From Cloeon dipterum (Eukaryota > Arthropoda > Insecta > Ephemeroptera > Baetidae): a stretch of DNA of 64,000 nt. The DNA is taken from contig NC_088786.1 of assembly GCF_949628265.1 (NCBI RefSeq), forward strand, positions 39,329,681 through 39,393,680, given 5' to 3'. Both the position numbers and the translations under genes were made by a program. Position 1 is the stretch's first letter. Each line of letters opens with the position of its first letter. Shown piece by piece: positions 35,277 to 47,441 of the stretch. Under the pieces are notes generated by a model, which saw only the letters and a list, made by a program, of their open reading frames with translations, was not told the DNA's origin and made no database searches.

Positions 35277-35359
35277 CAAGGTGTGAATTAAATTCACTTG
35301 TAGTCAGCAGTCTTTTTCGATCCCGTTCCTTGTGTGACGCAAGATATAATTTCACCGTG

Positions 35360-37380
35360 ATGGACGACGAAACTGTGCTCTACTTGGCCAAGAAAAGGCT
35401 TCAAACTCTACGGGCTAAGAGTTATAGTTTGGAGGAGCTTGCGGTTCGAACTTTCATGAAAAACAGCAGATTTTATGCGAATAACGACGATCAGCTAGGG
35501 CAGCTTAAGACTTTGCGTGAGTATTAATTTCATAAATGACTCTAACATATGACAATATTTTATCTCACAGCTGCCATTTTGAAAGAAACACTTTTACAAT
35601 TGCTGTTAACGCGGAGGAGGAAAGATTACAATGGGAAAACAGAGGAATTTGAGGTTTTGATGGGGATTTTTCCTGTTTTGCTGAACTCCCGGACCCGATG
35701 CGTTGATTTGAATGGAATAATATCATTCGACTGTCCTGATGGTTTGTTTCAACCAACACGACCTAAGGGCCAAGATGATGCAGAATTTGCCACTCTAAAA
35801 AAGGTAATTAAAATTAAATTTACATAATTGCCCATGATACGTAAACGCTCTTTTAACTAGGCAACCGAGTGGTGCGAGCAGTTGATTCGATGGATTGGAA
35901 CACACGCTCCAAAAATTGAGACACTAATCATAAGGCAAAACGATCCATTCGAAAAAATCATTTGTCCCTTTGATAGAAAGCCCGAGGTCCAGCCGGAAAT
36001 GCTACAATCGATACTGAAAATGCAAAATTTAAAAATTCTTGATGTAAATTTGTTCAGGTTCAAGGTTACTGATGTGTACGAAACGTGCAAAAACCTTCCA
36101 AATCTGCAATACCTTAGTGTCCAAACTTTAAAAAAAGAGACCCTGATATTCCCAAATGAATTCGATTCTATGGGCAGAGTTGCTAAAGTGATGCAAAAGA
36201 TTTACAGAGAAATAGAATGGCTGACTTCCATAAGCTCCATGGATTTTCCAGACATAGAAATTGTTCCTTATAATGAGAGCAGGATAATCTGGGATGCCTG
36301 TAATAATAAAAAGGGTAGAATTCGTTATGAGAGAAGACGAGGATCATATCAGCGACATATTTTTGTGAATCTTGCTGAAAATGAGGTTGAACATTCTAGA
36401 ATTGATATTCGAAGCCAATTCGAAACCCCCGGTCCCGAGGTAATTGAACTTTTCGAAACTATGCATAGACCTTTTAATCCATTCTGATTTTTAAGGCTAG
36501 TTTGGATGAACGATATCCGGATCCGAGAGCTGCTCCTACGCCACAATTAGACAAAATTGGAGAGCTGAATTTTGTATTTCGTGATAGATACAGTGATGCA
36601 ATCTCTCTCCAAAATGATTTGAGCACATCTGGACCAAATCTGAAAACACTTAGTTTGTCAACTATCAGTTTTGATTGTGATTTTCAATATGATTTGTCAA
36701 CCATCTCAAAATGGTGTCCAAGGCTTGAAAAACTGTCGCTCTCTAATTTTTGGTTGACAACATCCACATTACCAAATGAGGTTTTTCCGGAGCTGAAAGA
36801 ACTCGAATGGAAATTTTCTTACTTGCTGTAAGTGTCAAAGATCTTTTTTCTATTTTGAATAACGTTACGCTAGTTAATTTTCTAAAGATTGGTTATAACT
36901 CATGAAACGTAATGATTTTTATTAAATCATCTAGGACAAGCTTGTTCGTAAATCAGGACGATGCAATGATTTTGTCCGACATTTTGTCTGCACCGAAGCT
37001 GGAAAAGGTTGTTCTCGAGAGCGCATTTTTTAACGAATTAGACCTGATGAGACTCAACACTTTGATTCAAGAGAAGCAGATTCTATCGCAACTGCACACT
37101 TTACACTTCTATCTTAATACCAAAGCCAACGATAGCTTTGAATATTTGACAAATATTTTGAAGAGCGCGTGTGCATTTCTTCCCAAATTATCTGAACTCA
37201 GGTACGTTAATTTTTTGCAAATTTCTGTGTTGAAATTGCTTTAATGGATAAATATTTTGCAGAGTTGGCAGAAAGGGTAGCCATCTAGATCCACCCCTCA
37301 AATGCACAATACGAAACGACGATACAATTTTTGATGAATGTATCCGCAGTCTACTTGATCTGTTTGAAAATGAAAAATAA
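35360..37380 (+). CDS. P6: intracellular LRR-family protein (561 aa)
   Basis: Six exons: 35360-35516, 35571-35803, 35861-36439, 36496-36827, 36935-37201, 37263-37380. Exon 3 is 30 nt and exon 4 is 6 nt shorter than in P1-P4; both are multiples of three, so the frame is kept. The N-terminus is MDDETVLYLAKKRL; LRRs include MQNLKILDVNLFRF and WCPRLEKLSLSNF; the C-terminal block reads SAPKLEKVVLESAFFNEL. It is the most diverged P gene, with changes spread over the whole length and no disruption. The stop overlaps AATAAA. The retained-intron tail (VIELFETMHRPFNPF) is identical to P3. It ends the array; an R1 MITE follows 212 bp downstream. Confidence 0.87.
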
Positions 37381-37592
37381 AACAACTGCGATGTGAAATT
37401 TGGACGACAAGTTTAGCCGTCTAAAATTCGTTTCAAACTCGTCAATTTTAAGATTCATATCAATTGTTTCCTATATTTTGTATCAAAATCGTATAGGAAT
37501 AAAAATATAGCAATCATTGTTTATTTCAATCCTAATTTCATTTTATAAATGTCTTTGTAAGGGTAAATAAATTTACTACATTTAATCTAATT

Positions 37593-38018
37593 CACCAGTT
37601 GCATAAACCCTAAGTGTTCGAAGCCGCCAACAGATGGCGCCACCGTAGACTTTCTATTTTAAAGCACTTCCGCTGCGATTGCAGACTCAATCTAGCTACT
37701 GTGCATTCTTCAATTAATTTGCTAATTTTTGACGTGCTGAAAACCAAAATCGGTTCAGCCAATCGCCGTAGAATCGTGAAAACCTATTTTTTGAAATAAA
37801 ACAATATTTTCCAACGTTTCTACGGCGAATGGCTGAACCGATTTTGGTTTTCAGCACGTCAAACAATAGCAAATTAATTGAAGAATGCACAGTAGCTAGA
37901 TTGAGTCTGAAATCGCAGCGGAATGCCTTAAAACCGCTTAAAACAAAATTTTTTAAGAAAGACTTTGGTTGCGCCATCTGTTGGCGGCTTTAATAACTAA
38001 GGGTTTATGCAACTGGTC
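37593..38018. repeat. Foldback MITE family R1, copy 2 (complete)
   Basis: A 426-bp element with AATT direct repeats on both sides (37589-37592 and 38019-38022). Its terminal inverted repeats begin ACCAGTTGCATAAACCCT and run through GCCGCCAACAGATGGCGCC. The inner arms 'GACGTGCTGAAAACCAAAAT' / 'ATTTTGGTTTTCAGCACGTC' pair over most of the length. It has no coding capacity. Confidence 0.93.
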
Positions 38019-38022
38019 AATT

Positions 38023-40330
38023 CGGTCAAATTATGAATATTATTTTACGTTTAACGATTTCGTTATTTTTGAATTTATGAAAAAGAAAAGCATTGAAACA
38101 AAATATTCTCAACGGATGGGAGAAAGTGTTACATCTTCAGAAGCGTGCACTTGCACTTGCGATGTTTTATTCAACGCCGGAGAGCAATCTCGGCCTGGCA
38201 CGCGAGATAATAAAAAGCGGCAATCTTTTTCCGTCCCTGCGCCCCTTGGCTCTGACTTAACGAACAAATTAACCCCGCTGGGGGATGAATAAAAGAAATC
38301 CGCTGGCCCCTGAAAAAAGAAAAAAACGCCTTATATATTTTCTAATGGGGTCGGCTTACAATATTAAAAAGGGTTCGGTTACCGCACCGAGCCGATTTTA
38401 CGGCTTCTCCTCATTGCCAGCCAGAAAGAGATTTACATTTTTGTTGTTTGTACTTGCATCTTCGCAAGAAAAGAAAAAATAATAACTCGCTCATCTGCGT
38501 CTAGGCCTCCTTTTTTTACTTTCTTTCTCTTCTCTCGCGCCCGAGACGCACACTAAATTACATGCGCGGGAAATTTATCTGCGCCCGGCCATTTCCCGGA
38601 TTTATGCCTTTCCCTCTTTGCAAGGCGAAAATTCCCCTTTCGCTGTATGCGCGGGAATGAGAAGCAGGAAATTATTTTATTCTCGTTGCCAATTTATTGC
38701 TCGGCATAAAATATTTTAGGCTATCTCGGTTTCGTGGGCGTAGGGAAATTATTTCCAGTATTTATGCTGCGGCGCCCTGAAATACGGGCCTTCTGCAGTT
38801 ATTTTAATTAATTTTCTTTCCAATTCGAGGATGATAAGGGGGTGAAACAATGTCTGTTGAACTTTCAGGTCAGTGAATTTGTTTCAGAACACGAAATTTG
38901 GCGCCAGATTTAAATTTCTGATGGATAAATTAAATCATGTCGATCGATTTTGGTTGAATTTGTCCCAAAAAAACAACCCTAATTTGTCAAATTTACGAAG
39001 TAGGCCGTCGGAAATTTGTTAAAAATGAAATTAAAAATATTTTGGACATCTAAATGTTTGTATTTTCCCTTTTTAGAACGAAAACAATAATCTAGAATGT
39101 TGGTAGACCTGTAAAATAGACAATTCTTGTAATTTAGACCTGGAATTTCTCTCATAAGGCACCGAATTTCATCAAAATCTGAATATCTACGCCAAAAAAG
39201 GGTTCCATAACGAAGAGAGAGTTTAAAATTCTTCAGAAATTCCTTCGAAAATTGCTAAACAATAAGACAAGAAGCCTCACCTTGTTTATTTATCCAGTAA
39301 AAGTTGGCGGGAAAAATTCAAACTCCAAACATGGCCACCACGGCATTGCGATAGCAGCGCCTCCAGCGGTGGCGTCATTTAAATTATCGCTTCTTCTGTT
39401 TAATGTTCTTTAATCAGAAGTTCCAGCTCGATATTAATAAAAATATCTAGTTTTCATGCTAAATTAAATTTAACTTCCCCATTTCTCAAAAGAAATAAAA
39501 AAATATTTAACACTCGGGGAGAAGATCAACACATCAACCGCGTCTGGCATTATTTCTGCATCAATCTAAATCAGTGCCTTGCTTGATTGGCCATCAATCA
39601 ATCACCCGGAGGAATTTGTCCGGAGCGGCCGGCCCGCCGCTGAAAGACGATCCCGCCGATATATCCATAAGCAGGAAATTGTTTTTACAGGCCATCCGCA
39701 GCTCCGAATATAATCCAAACATCGGAATATTGGGCACTAAATTTTTTTATCTCCGAGACGAGTCGTGCTAGCTGCGCGCCACAAATTATTCCAAAGTGGT
39801 CCATAAAGCATCAAAAGCTGCAGCGCCGGCGGACGGAATATCAAGTGTGTGTGTTGCTTTGTGCACGGCTGTTTGTCCTTTCGGATGGAATATTTATTAA
39901 GCCACAAAGCAGATTTATTTCCTATTTTATCATTCGGAACGATAGCCCCGGCGATAACCCGCCGACTCGAATTAATATCGAGAAAGGCGAAATCATGAGC
40001 TTTTATTTTGATTTCTCCGCCTGATTTGAATATACTCACATTTCAAGCCAGAAATTTCAAAATAAATATTTTTCTTTAAATTAAATTATAAAAAATCTGT
40101 TGGTTTTTTACATTGTGCTGACTCTAGAAGTTCCGTACAATTTGTTTCTGGAATCTTGTAAAAATATTCATTTTCAGAAAAATGTTTACGCAGATTTAAA
40201 AAAAAAATAGTACAGATCCACTTAACCGCCTAAAAGTAATTAAATAGCCAACAAACCTGGAATAAGAATCTACGCAAATCCGTTCCAAACCAACACCAAA
40301 ATGCATGCAAATTAAATGCCAACACTCACC
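38023..40330. other. Non-coding region, nothing recognised
   Basis: No exon with both splice sites, no known repeat arm and no RNA gene could be supported. Base composition becomes more mixed (CpG present at 38,500-38,800 and 39,600-39,850). It may be an intron of the minus-strand gene suspected from the exon at 40,330. Confidence 0.35.
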
Positions 40331-40530
40331 GGCCCGACTTCTTTTCGTGAATCTCAGCTCCAAAAGCATGTGTCAGCCGCCGAAAACTGTTCAAAACGAT
40401 GGCACACGACTCACACTGCACTTTCCAACCGTTTTTAATCACTGCACTCACTGAAAACACTTCAAAATTCCGCTAAATCCGCTGACTGAACCGAATGTCA
40501 TACACTTGAACAGCTGACTCTGAAACAATG
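40330..40530 (-). other. Candidate first exon of a minus-strand gene
   Basis: On the minus strand an Inr-like TTCAGTC (near 40,482) is followed by a leader, an ATG at about 40,370 (MLLELRFTKRSRA) and a good donor CCG|GTGAGT (last exon base 40,330). CCAAT-type (TGATTGGTC) sequence lies just upstream. No partner exon was found to the left. It may be a 5' UTR or coding exon with the gene body far away, possibly beyond the LRR array. Weak evidence. Confidence 0.3.
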
Positions 40531-40832
40531 CATTGCAAGCGCGGCAGCAGCTCTGACCAATCACAATAAGCAGGCGCTGGCGGGAAGGCTTTGGCGCGGA
40601 ATCTGGTGAAAACAAATAATGTGCCACGCCCAACTGGTCAGGACTACTGTATTCAATTAAGAATACACTTTAATTCCTAATTAAATAATGATTTTAAGAT
40701 TCCTTTCTGCTTGCACTGCACACCAATGATTTTTAACAAACAAACAAAAAATCAAGTTGAGCTGCAGAGATATTTTTTGGCACCAGGGTTTTTGGCATTG
40801 AAAAAAAATAATACAGATTATCAACAGTTAAA

Positions 40833-40986
40833 ATCGGCCACCGATGAGGGGGGCGTAACCAAGGGAATGCAATATGGCGGCGCGGACAAGGCAGGCAAGA
40901 ATGCACTGCTCATCATTCATAGGGGGCGTGGTGCGCCGCAATGTTATTGTTTTAACTCGGTTACGCCCCCCTCTTTGGCGGCCGAT
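40833..40986. repeat. Small GC-rich hairpin element
   Basis: ATCGGCCACCGATGAGGGGG pairs with the complement near 40,966-40,986 (CCCCTCTTTGGCGGCCGAT), and GGGCGTAACC pairs with GGTTACGCCC; the inner arms carry CAATATGGCGGCG and CGCCGCAATGTTATTG. About 154 bp, non-coding, MITE-like; only one copy seen. Confidence 0.7.
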
Positions 40987-40999
40987 TGTAGGCAATATA

Positions 41000-42490
41000 A
41001 TTAAATAAACTCCAGGCTATTTGAAAATAATTAATGTGATGACTGTTTTTATAAACAAATATGAATATTTAATCATTATAATTGATAGAAGTTGGATATT
41101 TAGCCACGGTTTAGTCGCTTTTGGCGCCAATTTAGACGCGATTTCAGGAAAATCACCGAAAAATCTTGTTTACAGAGCGATTGCCTGTTTATTTCAAAGT
41201 GTCTATGGGATAAAATTTAGAGATTTCGGCTATTCTTTTATGAAATTAAGTCAACTAATTTTCTTCAACTCGTAAAATCGAACGATTTTTCCCATATATT
41301 TTTAAATCAACCATCAATACATATTTTTAAACGCTTTTTCCAATGCGCTAAGAATTTTCAGGTGCAAAATAAAATATTTAACAAAATGAACGAAAATAAC
41401 GCTAAGTTTCTTGTTTATTTTATTTATTTTTATTAAAAATGGATGAATAAAATTCACAGATCGTATTTTTGGTAATTTTATTAAAGGTAGAGAGCTTTAC
41501 AGGCCACAAATTAACAGAAATTAAGATAAATTTTGCATTGTTGACCATATAAAGTAGTTCAATGAGTTAATTGTCTGTGAAATTTAGCATTTTAATACCG
41601 ATAATTTCAGATTTTGCCAAATTTCTACACAAAAAGTTCCAATGGATTGCGAATTTTGAGGAAAAATTCCGTAAACTGCTAAAAAACCCGTCATTTTCCA
41701 GTATGGAGACAATTTAAGCTCGCCGTGTTTGATTAAATGTTTATTTTTCAAATTTTTAAACGGTAATCTGGGACATTTTTAGCATTTTCCAAATTTTTAG
41801 TAAGTAAAAGAGGTTTAAAATCCCTCTAAAGTTGTAATAAAGCTGATAATAGAGCTGAAAATGAACAATATTGTGCTCAAAGATTAATTAATGCCACTTT
41901 CGCTGCGGCGTGTCGTGTCGTGTGTGTCTTGCCGGGCGGTTGGTGGTGCAACATAATTATTTATCACGAGACGGGCCGGCAAAGCACAGCACGCGTCGTA
42001 ACAATAATCGTAACAACAATGCCGGCCCAAGCGGCGTATTGTTTTCGCCATAAAGCAATTACGAGCGAGCGGCGAGGACAAGGAGCTGCTGCAGCGTGGC
42101 GCAGTCTCTTCTCTCTCAGTTCGCAGCTTTGTTTCTGCAACGCGCGGACAATGCAAAAGCGCGTTCGGGCGTGCCGGCGCTGTTTATATTTATTCGCGCC
42201 GCAAATCCGCGCTAATTCACCCCTCGCGGCGCCTGCCGCATGATTCGCGTCGTCCCCCGGCTGACCCATTTTCACCCCCGGGCCGCGTGTGCTGTGCACT
42301 GTGTCCGATCGACGCGCAGCCAAATATTCCGCCGCCGCCGCCTCACTCTTGGCGTGGAATTCGCTGTTATTTGCCAATAAATCGCGAAACGACCCCCTCC
42401 TGCTGCACCAAAACCCTGCTCCACGCACGAAATATAACACCACAAAAAATTCTCACTGGCTAAACAGCAAAAAAATCATAAAAATATTCC
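41000..42490. other. AT-rich stretch then CpG-rich island
   Basis: 41,000-41,880 is AT-rich with no features. 41,890-42,440 is rich in CpG and GC, as in promoters or first exons. A minus-strand frame with ATGGGTCAGCCG (start near 42,274) is open, but no donor or homologue supports it, so I call only a possible promoter/CpG region. Confidence 0.4.
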
Positions 42491-42494
42491 CCGG

Positions 42495-43481
42495 ACGAGC
42501 AAATATGGCGTCTGGTAGAGTAAGAATGGCGGGAAAGTTACAAACGTTTAAAATACAATGAAAATATCTTGAGCACAATCAATATTTTTGTTGCTAATTC
42601 CTTTAGGAACAGCTGATTAGCCCGGTAATTGGAAATTCGACCGTTGGATGGCACATCAGGCTGTTGGAAATGTAACAGAATGCGCGGGAATGAAATTATT
42701 AGGTCGGCACGCCTCTTTTTCAACGCTTCTGATTTGCCGCTGGACTGTCTCCTGATTGGCCTCCATTATTTCGACGCCATATTTAATTACGACCGGCAAA
42801 GAACCAACAAAGATCGCAACCTGGACCCCCGCTGGGAATTTCGGCCGCGCAGAAGGTTTTAATTGGGTTCACGCATGCGCAGTAATGAGTTTCAGCCTCC
42901 CTGTGAGATGAAGAAGCGATCTAAACATACTGCGCATGCTTCAGATGCGCACAAGTTTACTGCGCAGCTTCAAAATGGGCGTATTTTCATACAACTGTAA
43001 AAAGTTAATTTAAGCACCTTCAAAGCCTCTATTATTTTGACACCATATTGACATTTATAGTTATTATGTTGTCTATATTATAGTTGTTACACGCCCATTT
43101 TGAAGCTGCGCAGTAGAGTTGTGCGCATCTTAAGCATGCGCAGTATGTTCAGATCGCTTCTTCATCTCACAGGGAGGCTAAAACTCACTACTGCGCATAC
43201 GTAAACTAAATTAAAACCTTCTGCGCAGTCGTAATTCCCATCAGAGCCCGGGTTGTGATCTGTGTTGGTTTCCCGCCGGTCAGAAGTCAATATGGCGTCG
43301 AAATAACGGAGGCCAATTAGGAGACAGTCCAGCGGCCAATCAGAAGCATCGAAAAAGGGGCGTGCCGACCTAATTAATTCATTCCCGCGTATTTTTGTTG
43401 CATTCCATTAGCCTGTTGTGCCAATTACCGGGCTAAAATGTTCAAATTCCCGCAGTACTTTACGAGACGCCATATCTGCGC
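42495..43481. repeat. Large foldback element, family R3, complete
   Basis: Two arms of about 450 bp lie in inverted orientation. Outer parts: 'AATATGGCGTCTGGTA' against the complement of 'TACGAGACGCCATAT'. Inner parts: TTGGCC..., CAGAAGGTTTTAATT, CACGCATGCGCAGTA, CCTCCCTGTGAGATGAAGAA and GCAGCTTCAAAATGGGCGT, each found again on the other arm. The loop is at about 42,990-43,085. The arms carry repeated TGCGCATG motifs and CAATATGGCG. Half-copies lie at 49,381-50,105. Confidence 0.88.
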
Positions 43482-44340
43482 CGAAAAAGAACCCGAAAAT
43501 CCATTTATTTCGTAAGTACGGAATTTGATATTTGCTTTGCTTTGGCAACAAAAAGCAAGACTTCAAAAGCGGAGAGTATAAGTGCGTCGGTTTCGTTATC
43601 GGCTGCATGAATAAATAAACAAGCAGAGCAAGCAGACAATTGCAAAAGAGCGAGAACGCGCGCAGAAGGGCGGCTAATGAAGTATTCACGCGCTCTGAGG
43701 CCATAACCATTCGTCTTAACGAGATTGTTTACATAGATGCGAGAGCGCGTTTTGCGGGGCAATTATGCGAAATGTGCAGCGAATTGCAGCTGCGCCTCAA
43801 CCAGGCCTTGAAACAACACGCTTGCTTTCTCGCAAGAAAAGCAAATTTCAATAATTTTACTCTCGGAATGTAAGAGGCATCTGAAAACGCTCTATTTTCA
43901 CTGCAAATTTTGCTCCAGGGTTTTGTTTTCGTATAGATATTTTTTAAGAATCGTAAAATTGATAAAATAAATATATATTTTTATTCATTTCTCTCTCTGC
44001 AGCAACAGAAAGATCAATTTGTCATTAATTCTCTATTTTATCCTTGGCGTGTCCGCTGATGCAAGCTCGACAACGCATTAATTCATCCGCACGATCGAGC
44101 GCGCTCCAATTTTGAAAGCACTTTAAGCGAGATGAAGCCGCAGCAGTGCTGCAGCCAAGAAAATTGATTTCCACAGATCCGCGAGCCAAATATAAGTGCA
44201 TTCGCAGATCAAGAGGCACTCTCAGTATGCGGTTGCAAAAAATATTAATGCATAATTGATTTTTTATTATTAATGGCCGAAAGGCAAAAAGATTTTCTGG
44301 CTACAGACAAGAAGGGCCTGCAAATAATTAAATTAAACAC
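43482..44340. other. Non-coding region, nothing recognised
   Basis: Mixed composition. Short frames on both strands lack splice sites or conservation. A pyrimidine tract with TGCAG at about 43,988-44,002 could be an acceptor, but no partner is seen. Confidence 0.35.
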
Positions 44341-45040
44341 TTTAATTTTTGCCAATATTGAGCTCGCCAAATCTCGGGTTCTAAAAGTCAGAATTGCAAA
44401 AACTACCCACCATTTGACTCGTCTCAACCTCCCCTAGATAGCCAATATAATTTGGGGGTGATAATTTATCGCCTACCAACCCTAATTTGCCTTTTTTACT
44501 ACACCCATTATTAAAAATTTATCGTCGAAGTGATTTTTATCGTCACTTCAATGCACGGGGTGGAAGGGGGATGAGGGTTGATCATCCCCAAAACCCATTG
44601 ACTATCTACGGAAGGTTAAAATGAGTTGAATGGTGGGTAGTTTTTGCATTTCTGAAGCTTAGAACCCGAGATTTGGTGGTTACAATATTGGCAAAAATTG
44701 AAATTTCGATTTTTTTTTGCCAATATTTCAATCGCTTAATCTCGGGTTCTAATGGTCAGAATGGCAAAAACTACCCACCATTCGACTCGTCTCAACCTCC
44801 CCTAGGTATCCAATGGGTTTTATGGGTGGTCAGGGATCGGTTACCAAAAATTAGTAAAAATTTATCATCGAAGTGATTTTTATCGTCACTTCAAATCATG
44901 GGGTGGAAGAGGGATGAGGGTTGACCATCCCCAAAATCCATTTTATATCTAGGGGAAGTTGAGACGAGTCGAATGGTGGTTAGTTTTTGCATTTCTGACA
45001 CCTATAACCCGAGATTTGGCGGCTGCAATATTGGCAAAAA
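44341..45040. repeat. Two tandem hairpin elements, family R4
   Basis: Copy a (44,341-44,705) and copy b (44,711-45,040) each begin TTTTTGCCAATATT and end AATATTGGCAAAAA. Each has arms including AATCTCGGGTTCTAA, GCAAAAACTACCCACCATT and CTCAACCTCCCCTAG with their complements, and a centre with 'ATCGTCGAAGTGATTTTTAT'-type sequence (ATCATCG in copy b). The two copies stand head to tail almost without a gap. Non-coding. Confidence 0.88.
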
Positions 45041-47017
45041 CGTCACTCGTCGCGTATGGACATGATGGAAATGCAAAAAATATGAAAAATAAAATGGTTC
45101 TGGCCGTTCAATTGGTCTAAAATTTCGTCTAGACCTAGTTTATGGTTTAAAAAAATTATGTTTTAGCAATTGGATAAATCACAGCTATGAGAAATAATTA
45201 TTTTTATTTTTTAAAAACATTTGCGTGCAAATCAAGCACTGTTCCTTACTGTAAAATCACGATATATTTCACAATTTACGGTTTTTTCCTGAAAGTTCGC
45301 CCATCAATGGATAAATCATGTAAATAGGAATCGAAGTCAAGCAAAAATTCATCAATTTTTTAGAGAAATTTGGAAAATAACTGTTTCTCGGGCCTGATTT
45401 TAGAGATAAACTGCTGCTAAATTTCACATTTTTGCAAATTAGGTCAAACAATCAGCAAAATTGGAACAAACAACTAGGAGTATCGGCGGCACGCAGGATT
45501 AACGAGCGCGATCGTTTGTTTAATTATTTCTGTTTGGGCCGCGCGCGAGCTGCAGATTAGGCGTCACGAGAAATAATTTACGCCGCAAAAAGAACGAGTA
45601 AAACAAGCAGAGGGAAGGCATTTTTATCGCGCGGGCGCGCGAGGAGAAAATCGAGACGAGAGAGAATCTCTCACTCAATCAGATTACCTGCCGTCGGCAC
45701 GTCGGCGATAAATCATTCAAAAAGCAAGCGCGTCGGCTCAATAAAACGCTCGTTTCGACTCGGCCTCTCGTGCAATAATAATTAAATTAGTGCAATTTGC
45801 AGCAGCGAGGGAAACGACGCAAAAACCGAAGGAGGACGGAAATTAAATTGATTTATTTCGTTTTAAAAAGTTATTTTTAATCTTTTTGGTCGAATTCTTC
45901 AATTAAATTAATTTTAGAAGATTTTCTTTTCGTTTACATAAGATTTCAGGATTTTTGGAATTAATAAATAGGAAATTTGTCAGGTATTATAGATCGAATG
46001 AGGTCCTAAGTCATGGAAATGACCGCCAAATATTGTAAATTAGTAAATTATTTATAAATAAACACAAACCGCATTTAACCCGAGCTTTTATCTTTCAAAT
46101 AATTAAAAATTTAAAGCTATCCTGCAGGAATAGCAATTTATAATAAAAAATAATAATAATAAATAAATAAAAATAATTTAAATTTATTAAAAAGACAAAA
46201 AAATCATTTTAAACAATTTTGTTTGCCTCTTCCAGCCAAAAATGGTCGTAAATTAATTTTTCCCGCGTTAATATTTTCCAAAAAATCAATTTCTTGTAAA
46301 AATAATTCGTTTTTGCTTTTTAACTCTGAGAAATAACAGTTTTTTTCCTTTCCAATTGCTGGTCAAGTGCATTATTCGGGGGTGCGGAGGCGTAATTTAA
46401 AAGTCGTGTCACGCGCTGTTTTTTTGTATCGGACGCAAAACTTGCTCGCTCAGCAGCACAGCAGCACAGCCTCCGCTTCTCTCACGCTCCGCGCCATGAA
46501 TGGCAATAGACACACGGAAATACAGCAGAAATCTCTCACAAACTTTTCTCCCCTTTTCCGATCGAGTGTTCTGCAACTTTTTTAGCTCCCAGATGCTCGA
46601 ATTTGACCATTAAAATAGATTAAATCTGGTTTAATGGTCTCCTTGCGTCAAAAATATCCGATTTTTAATTTCTCACTACTCACGGGACACAGGAAATGGC
46701 AATTTTTTAATTTAATGACCCTCTGCATCTCGAAAAGTACTGGTTTTCTCCATCCTAAAAATTAAAGATCACATATTTTGGATATTCAAACAATTTAAAA
46801 TGAATGTTTAAGGTATTTTCCATCTAATAGGCATCTTTTCATTCTAAATTTAAAGTTCTAGCTTAATTAGAACTCGAGTTATGCATGATTTTGGTAACAT
46901 TTCTACAAATTTCACTCCGGGTTTTTAGGAAAAGTACTTTAAATTTTCCCGCGTAGTTTAATTCATGAACTAAAATTACAGACGAAACCAAAAACACCCT
47001 TTTAAATATTTAATTTT
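45041..47017. other. Non-coding; CpG-rich at 45,480-45,800
   Basis: 45,480-45,800 is CpG-rich with purine-rich GAGAGA/ACGAG stretches, as in insect promoters, but no exon can be linked to it. 45,830-47,017 is AT-rich apart from a short GC-rich patch at 46,375-46,500. Nothing else is recognised. Confidence 0.35.
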
Positions 47018-47021
47018 AATT

Positions 47022-47437
47022 GACCAGTTGCATAAACCGTTAGTAATTTAAGCCGCCAACAGATGGCGCAACCACAGACTTTCTTAAAAATTTTGTTTTA
47101 AGCGGTTTTAAGGCATTTCCGCTGCGATTTCAGACTCAATCTAGCTATTTTGCTTTTTGTAATTAATTTGCTTTTATTTTTGACGTGCTGAAAACCAAAA
47201 TCGGTTCAGCCATTCGCCGTAGAAACGTTGGAAAAGATTTTTTTATTTCAAAAAATAGTTTTTCACGATTCTACGGCGATTGGCTGAACCGATTTTGGTT
47301 TTCAGCACGTCAAAAATTAGCAAATTAATTAATGCTAGATTGAGTCTGAAATCGCAGGGGAAGTGCCTTATAAGCGAAAGTCTACGGTGGCGCCATCTTT
47401 TGGCAGCTTCGAACACTTAGGGTTTATGCAACTGGTG
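47022..47437. repeat. Foldback MITE family R1, copy 3 (complete)
   Basis: A 416-bp element flanked by AATT (47018-47021 and 47438-47441). Ends ACCAGTTGCATAAACC... and ...GGTTTATGCAACTGGT. Same inner arms as copy 2. Confidence 0.93.
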
Positions 47438-47441
47438 AATT

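Noticed and set aside
41964..42443. 159-codon minus-strand frame with an internal MGQPGDD start
   Set aside because: It lies in a CpG-rich island where stops are rare, has no donor and no recognisable product, and an equally open frame exists on the other strand.
44341..45040. CRISPR-like or tandem regulatory array
   Set aside because: The two units are foldback elements with paired arms and unique ends, in a eukaryotic genome.
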